A stretch of 64,000 nt of DNA from Albifimbria verrucaria (Eukaryota > Ascomycota > Sordariomycetes > Hypocreales > Stachybotryaceae), in contig JAHREC010000018.1 in assembly GCA_020081605.1 (NCBI GenBank), positions 2,046,001 through 2,110,000 of the forward strand, written 5' to 3'. The translations under genes were made by a program, and so were the position numbers. Positions 61,742 through 64,000 of this stretch are shown here, one piece after another (positions within the stretch are counted from its first letter, which is position 1; every line of letters starts with the position of its first letter). The notes below the pieces were generated by a model. The model was not told where the DNA came from and made no database searches. It saw only the letters and a program-made list of their open reading frames with translations.

Positions 61742-63481
61742 ATGGCATCCTCTCAGCATCAGAGACCAGGATCCTCAACCGGGGCCCAGGCCGAGGCCGG
61801 CTACAGATTGAGGCAGAGGCAGCGTCAATGGAAAGAAAACAACGGCAACGAGCAAGTAGTTCGTCGCAGGCGACGTCGTAATAAACTGCAAGACAGACGC
61901 TGCAAGTACTGCAAGGAAAAGGAGCTGCCAGACTGCGACTGGTCCTCGTACTCATCCCAGTATCCAAAGGAGTGCACCGCGTGCAGCGATCATAGAGCCC
62001 TGAACGATGACATGAGCCACTTCTGCATCCTGCCCAACGGCGACAAGGCGTGGCGCAAATACTCCACGTATGATCCGATCAACTTTCCTGAAGGTTTCTC
62101 CTGCATACGCTGCGCCGACAAGAATCTCCAAACCTGCGACACCGATCCTGTTCTAGGACTTGGCTGTTCTTCGTGCCGGGGTAAAGAGCTGGGTGTCAGG
62201 AAAGATGGCTGCAAGGTGGCAATAACCAACACTATCGAAGATCCAGCAGGAGGCGAACCTTTTGTACAGAGGTCGGAACAAGCACTCACACCGCGACCAA
62301 AGCCCAGGCAGGGTGTGAAGCTATGGTATCGACGAAGCTGTGATACCTGCGTCACCGCGAGGAAAGTGTGCAGCTGGCTCGACGACCAGATGAATTGGAA
62401 AAGCGCATGCGACGCCTGCAGGGACGACAACCTTATCTGCGTGGACTGGGGTTTCCTGATCGAGGGTCCAGCCAATCCTATCGACAGCTCGAGTCTGAGT
62501 TGGGAGGCTAAGCGCGAGAAGAAGCCGACATGGGCAGATCTATATCGGTGCACGCCCTGGCGGAAGTGCTGCACCGTCTGCCTACTCGCAGACAGTCACT
62601 GCCGGGTCCTAGCCCGCCAACCAGACCATGCCTGTAAGAAGTGCACCCAACTAGGGCTCGAATGCATCGAATACGTCGATGAAGATGAGGATGAGGACGA
62701 GGACGAGGCCGGGTATGTAGCCCGCAGGTTTCCCCTGCTCAGCCTCAGCGATGTCGGCTTCGGGGCGTTTATGCCGTACAATGCATGCAACACCTGCATT
62801 CAGATGGGCCGCGGCTGCGACCAGCAACGGCCATGTGACTCGTGCGTGAAGCACGGAGCGCGCTGCGACAGGCCAGCCAATACAAGGGTCAATATGAAGA
62901 ACTGCTTCCGGGGCCGATTGGATCCGCCGCCCGGCCCGCTGTACTACCTGGCCCTCGGATACGGGCCCGGAGGGGTCGAGGATGTCAAGCACGGCAGTCG
63001 CGTGGAGGAATGGATCGGCCCCGTGGCGCCCATGTACGGGCGTATTCACTTGAAGCCGCCTCAGGTTCTCTCCGAGGAAGTACGGGCCATACGGCGCAGG
63101 CTCCGACCACGCAGCGACCCGCCACCAAACGGTGGGCATGGTGGCCTACTCGTAGGCGTCCCGACAGCAGAGCTGACCGTCCCCAGGCTGAGAGAGCTCA
63201 TGCAGCAGGCCTGGCCAGACGTCTACCCACCTATCGGGCATCGAGACTATGGCGAGATAATAGAGAAATGGGATAAACAGCAAGAAGCCGATCAGCGAGC
63301 GCTCCTAGAGCCGCCCGCAAGAAGGACCCGAAGTTTTACACGCTCCATGACAGAACGTGCAGACGTCGTATACGTTGATCTCACCGACGAGGCGGAGGCG
63401 GAGGCGCAGCAACAACAGGAACAGGTTTATGGCGTCGATGACTTCGGCCTCGGGCCGATCCAGGAGTTCAATGTCTCTTAG
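61742..63481 (+). CDS. Protein with five tandem Zn2Cys6-like clusters
   Basis: Single-exon ORF of 579 codons; the ATG at 61742 is chosen because the upstream frame has only a GTG. Residues 41-46 are six Arg, a likely nuclear signal. Five Cys6 arrays follow: Cys 54-95 (CX2CX7CX12CX2CX13C), 121-157 (CX2CX7CX9CX2CX11C), 200-233 (CX2CX6CX12CX2CX6C), 277-308 (CX2CX6CX10CX2CX6C) and 349-375 (CX2CX6CX5CX2CX6C, the exact spacing of fungal Zn2Cys6 domains). An acidic DEDEDE run is at 313-322. VVYVDLTDE at 542-550 resembles a SUMO-interacting motif. No fungal transcription-factor middle domain is visible. Nucleic-acid or protein binding is inferred; the family is not recognised. Confidence 0.8.
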   Translation: MASSQHQRPGSSTGAQAEAGYRLRQRQRQWKENNGNEQVVRRRRRRNKLQDRRCKYCKEKELPDCDWSSYSSQYPKECTACSDHRALNDDMSHFCILPNGDKAWRKYSTYDPINFPEGFSCIRCADKNLQTCDTDPVLGLGCSSCRGKELGVRKDGCKVAITNTIEDPAGGEPFVQRSEQALTPRPKPRQGVKLWYRRSCDTCVTARKVCSWLDDQMNWKSACDACRDDNLICVDWGFLIEGPANPIDSSSLSWEAKREKKPTWADLYRCTPWRKCCTVCLLADSHCRVLARQPDHACKKCTQLGLECIEYVDEDEDEDEDEAGYVARRFPLLSLSDVGFGAFMPYNACNTCIQMGRGCDQQRPCDSCVKHGARCDRPANTRVNMKNCFRGRLDPPPGPLYYLALGYGPGGVEDVKHGSRVEEWIGPVAPMYGRIHLKPPQVLSEEVRAIRRRLRPRSDPPPNGGHGGLLVGVPTAELTVPRLRELMQQAWPDVYPPIGHRDYGEIIEKWDKQQEADQRALLEPPARRTRSFTRSMTERADVVYVDLTDEAEAEAQQQQEQVYGVDDFGLGPIQEFNVS

Positions 63482-64000
63482 GACGGCACAACGGCCAGTT
63501 CTCCGGTGACGTAGCCAGAGCCAAACATCAGAAGCCCTCCCTCCCAGCAGAGCCGTTGAGGGTTCGCACGCCGTCACCTCAGCGGAAAGGCCACGCCTTG
63601 TCCCTTGGCGATGACATTAGACGAGGTTTGGCGAGGAGTCAGCCGGTATTATTGGGTGGCATGGTTGATTTAGCCACGGCCCATCGGGCTGCTCACGCCG
63701 AGGAGGTGGGATGCATGATAGTTGGGGCAATTTCTACGGTTGCTGATGGCAGTGTTGGCCTGTTCCATGAATAAGCGGCGTCTCAGATTACTCGAGCTCG
63801 AGAAAATGAACCATGACTCAACTCGGATTATTTTGAGCAAGCGAAGCAACCCTTGGCTTCATGCAAACGGCCGTTACATGGGGTTGCATTCAACGGCAAC
63901 AGTCCTGTATGGATGTCAAGTGTGAGCAAAAAGCAAAGCTGCATCGCATCCACGCTCACAGTCACTCGAGCCGTCCAATCCAAAGCCAACGAACGGGACC
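63482..64000. other. Right edge, no gene seen
   Basis: About 520 bases downstream of the Cys6-repeat gene with no convincing coding sequence. Confidence 0.45.

Noticed and set aside
1..64000. tRNA, rRNA, CRISPR array or intact transposon
   Set aside because: No B-box (GTTCRANNC) with a matching A-box and cloverleaf, no spaced direct-repeat array, and no transposase, reverse transcriptase or long terminal repeats were seen by eye. A tRNA scan was not possible.

Overview
The window is fungal nuclear DNA, most likely from a filamentous ascomycete of the Sordariomycetes and possibly Hypocreales-like. Short GT-AG introns of about 50-180 nt carry CTAAC/CTGAC-type branch points, intergenic regions are long, and the gene set is typical: a delta-9 desaturase fused to cytochrome b5, P450 reductase, MOR2/Furry, and Rpn1. 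No bacterial, plasmid, CRISPR or intact transposon features were seen.

Layout. 1-3.1 kb: decayed accessory DNA, with an unrecognised partial ORF, a minus-strand relic, and a GH55 glucanase-like pseudogene with several nonsense codons. 3.8-5.1: SEH1 (+). 6.0-7.5: OLE1 (-). 7.5-10.9: gene-poor. 10.9-13.8: kinase-like gene (-). 13.8-17.5: gene-poor. 17.5-20.9: mitochondrial Lon protease (-). 22.1-22.5: small coiled-coil protein (+). 22.8-23.4: RRG7-like (-). 23.9-24.4: DIB1 (+). 24.8-32.9: MOR2/PAG1 (-). 36.3-38.6: P450 reductase (+). 42.2-44.0: two-RRM protein (+). 44.6-45.9: RIO2 (-), head to head with RPN1 (+, 46.5-49.3). 49.6-52.8: OPT transporter (-). 53.9-54.7: 5-formyl-THF cyclo-ligase (+). 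56.7-59.9: MTR10-type importin (+). 60.4-61.0: HET-domain relic. 61.7-63.5: a single-exon protein with five Cys6 arrays.

Most core genes are broken by single-base frameshifts, almost always one base missing from a short homopolymer. Because they hit essential genes at the same rate, I read them as sequencing or assembly errors. The coordinates below are therefore gene spans that need frame repair, not clean CDSs. The nonsense substitutions in the GH55 and HET relics are different: several replace a conserved Trp by TGA/TAG or a Gln by TAG, the G-to-A/C-to-T direction expected of repeat-induced point mutation or simple decay.

The genes are mostly unrelated housekeeping functions: nuclear pore and import, lipid desaturation and P450 electron supply, mitochondrial proteolysis, splicing, polarity, ribosome and proteasome biogenesis. 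They do not form a pathway cluster. The most novel-looking item is the five-cluster Cys6 protein at the right end, next to the HET relic. I found no convincing new multi-gene system.
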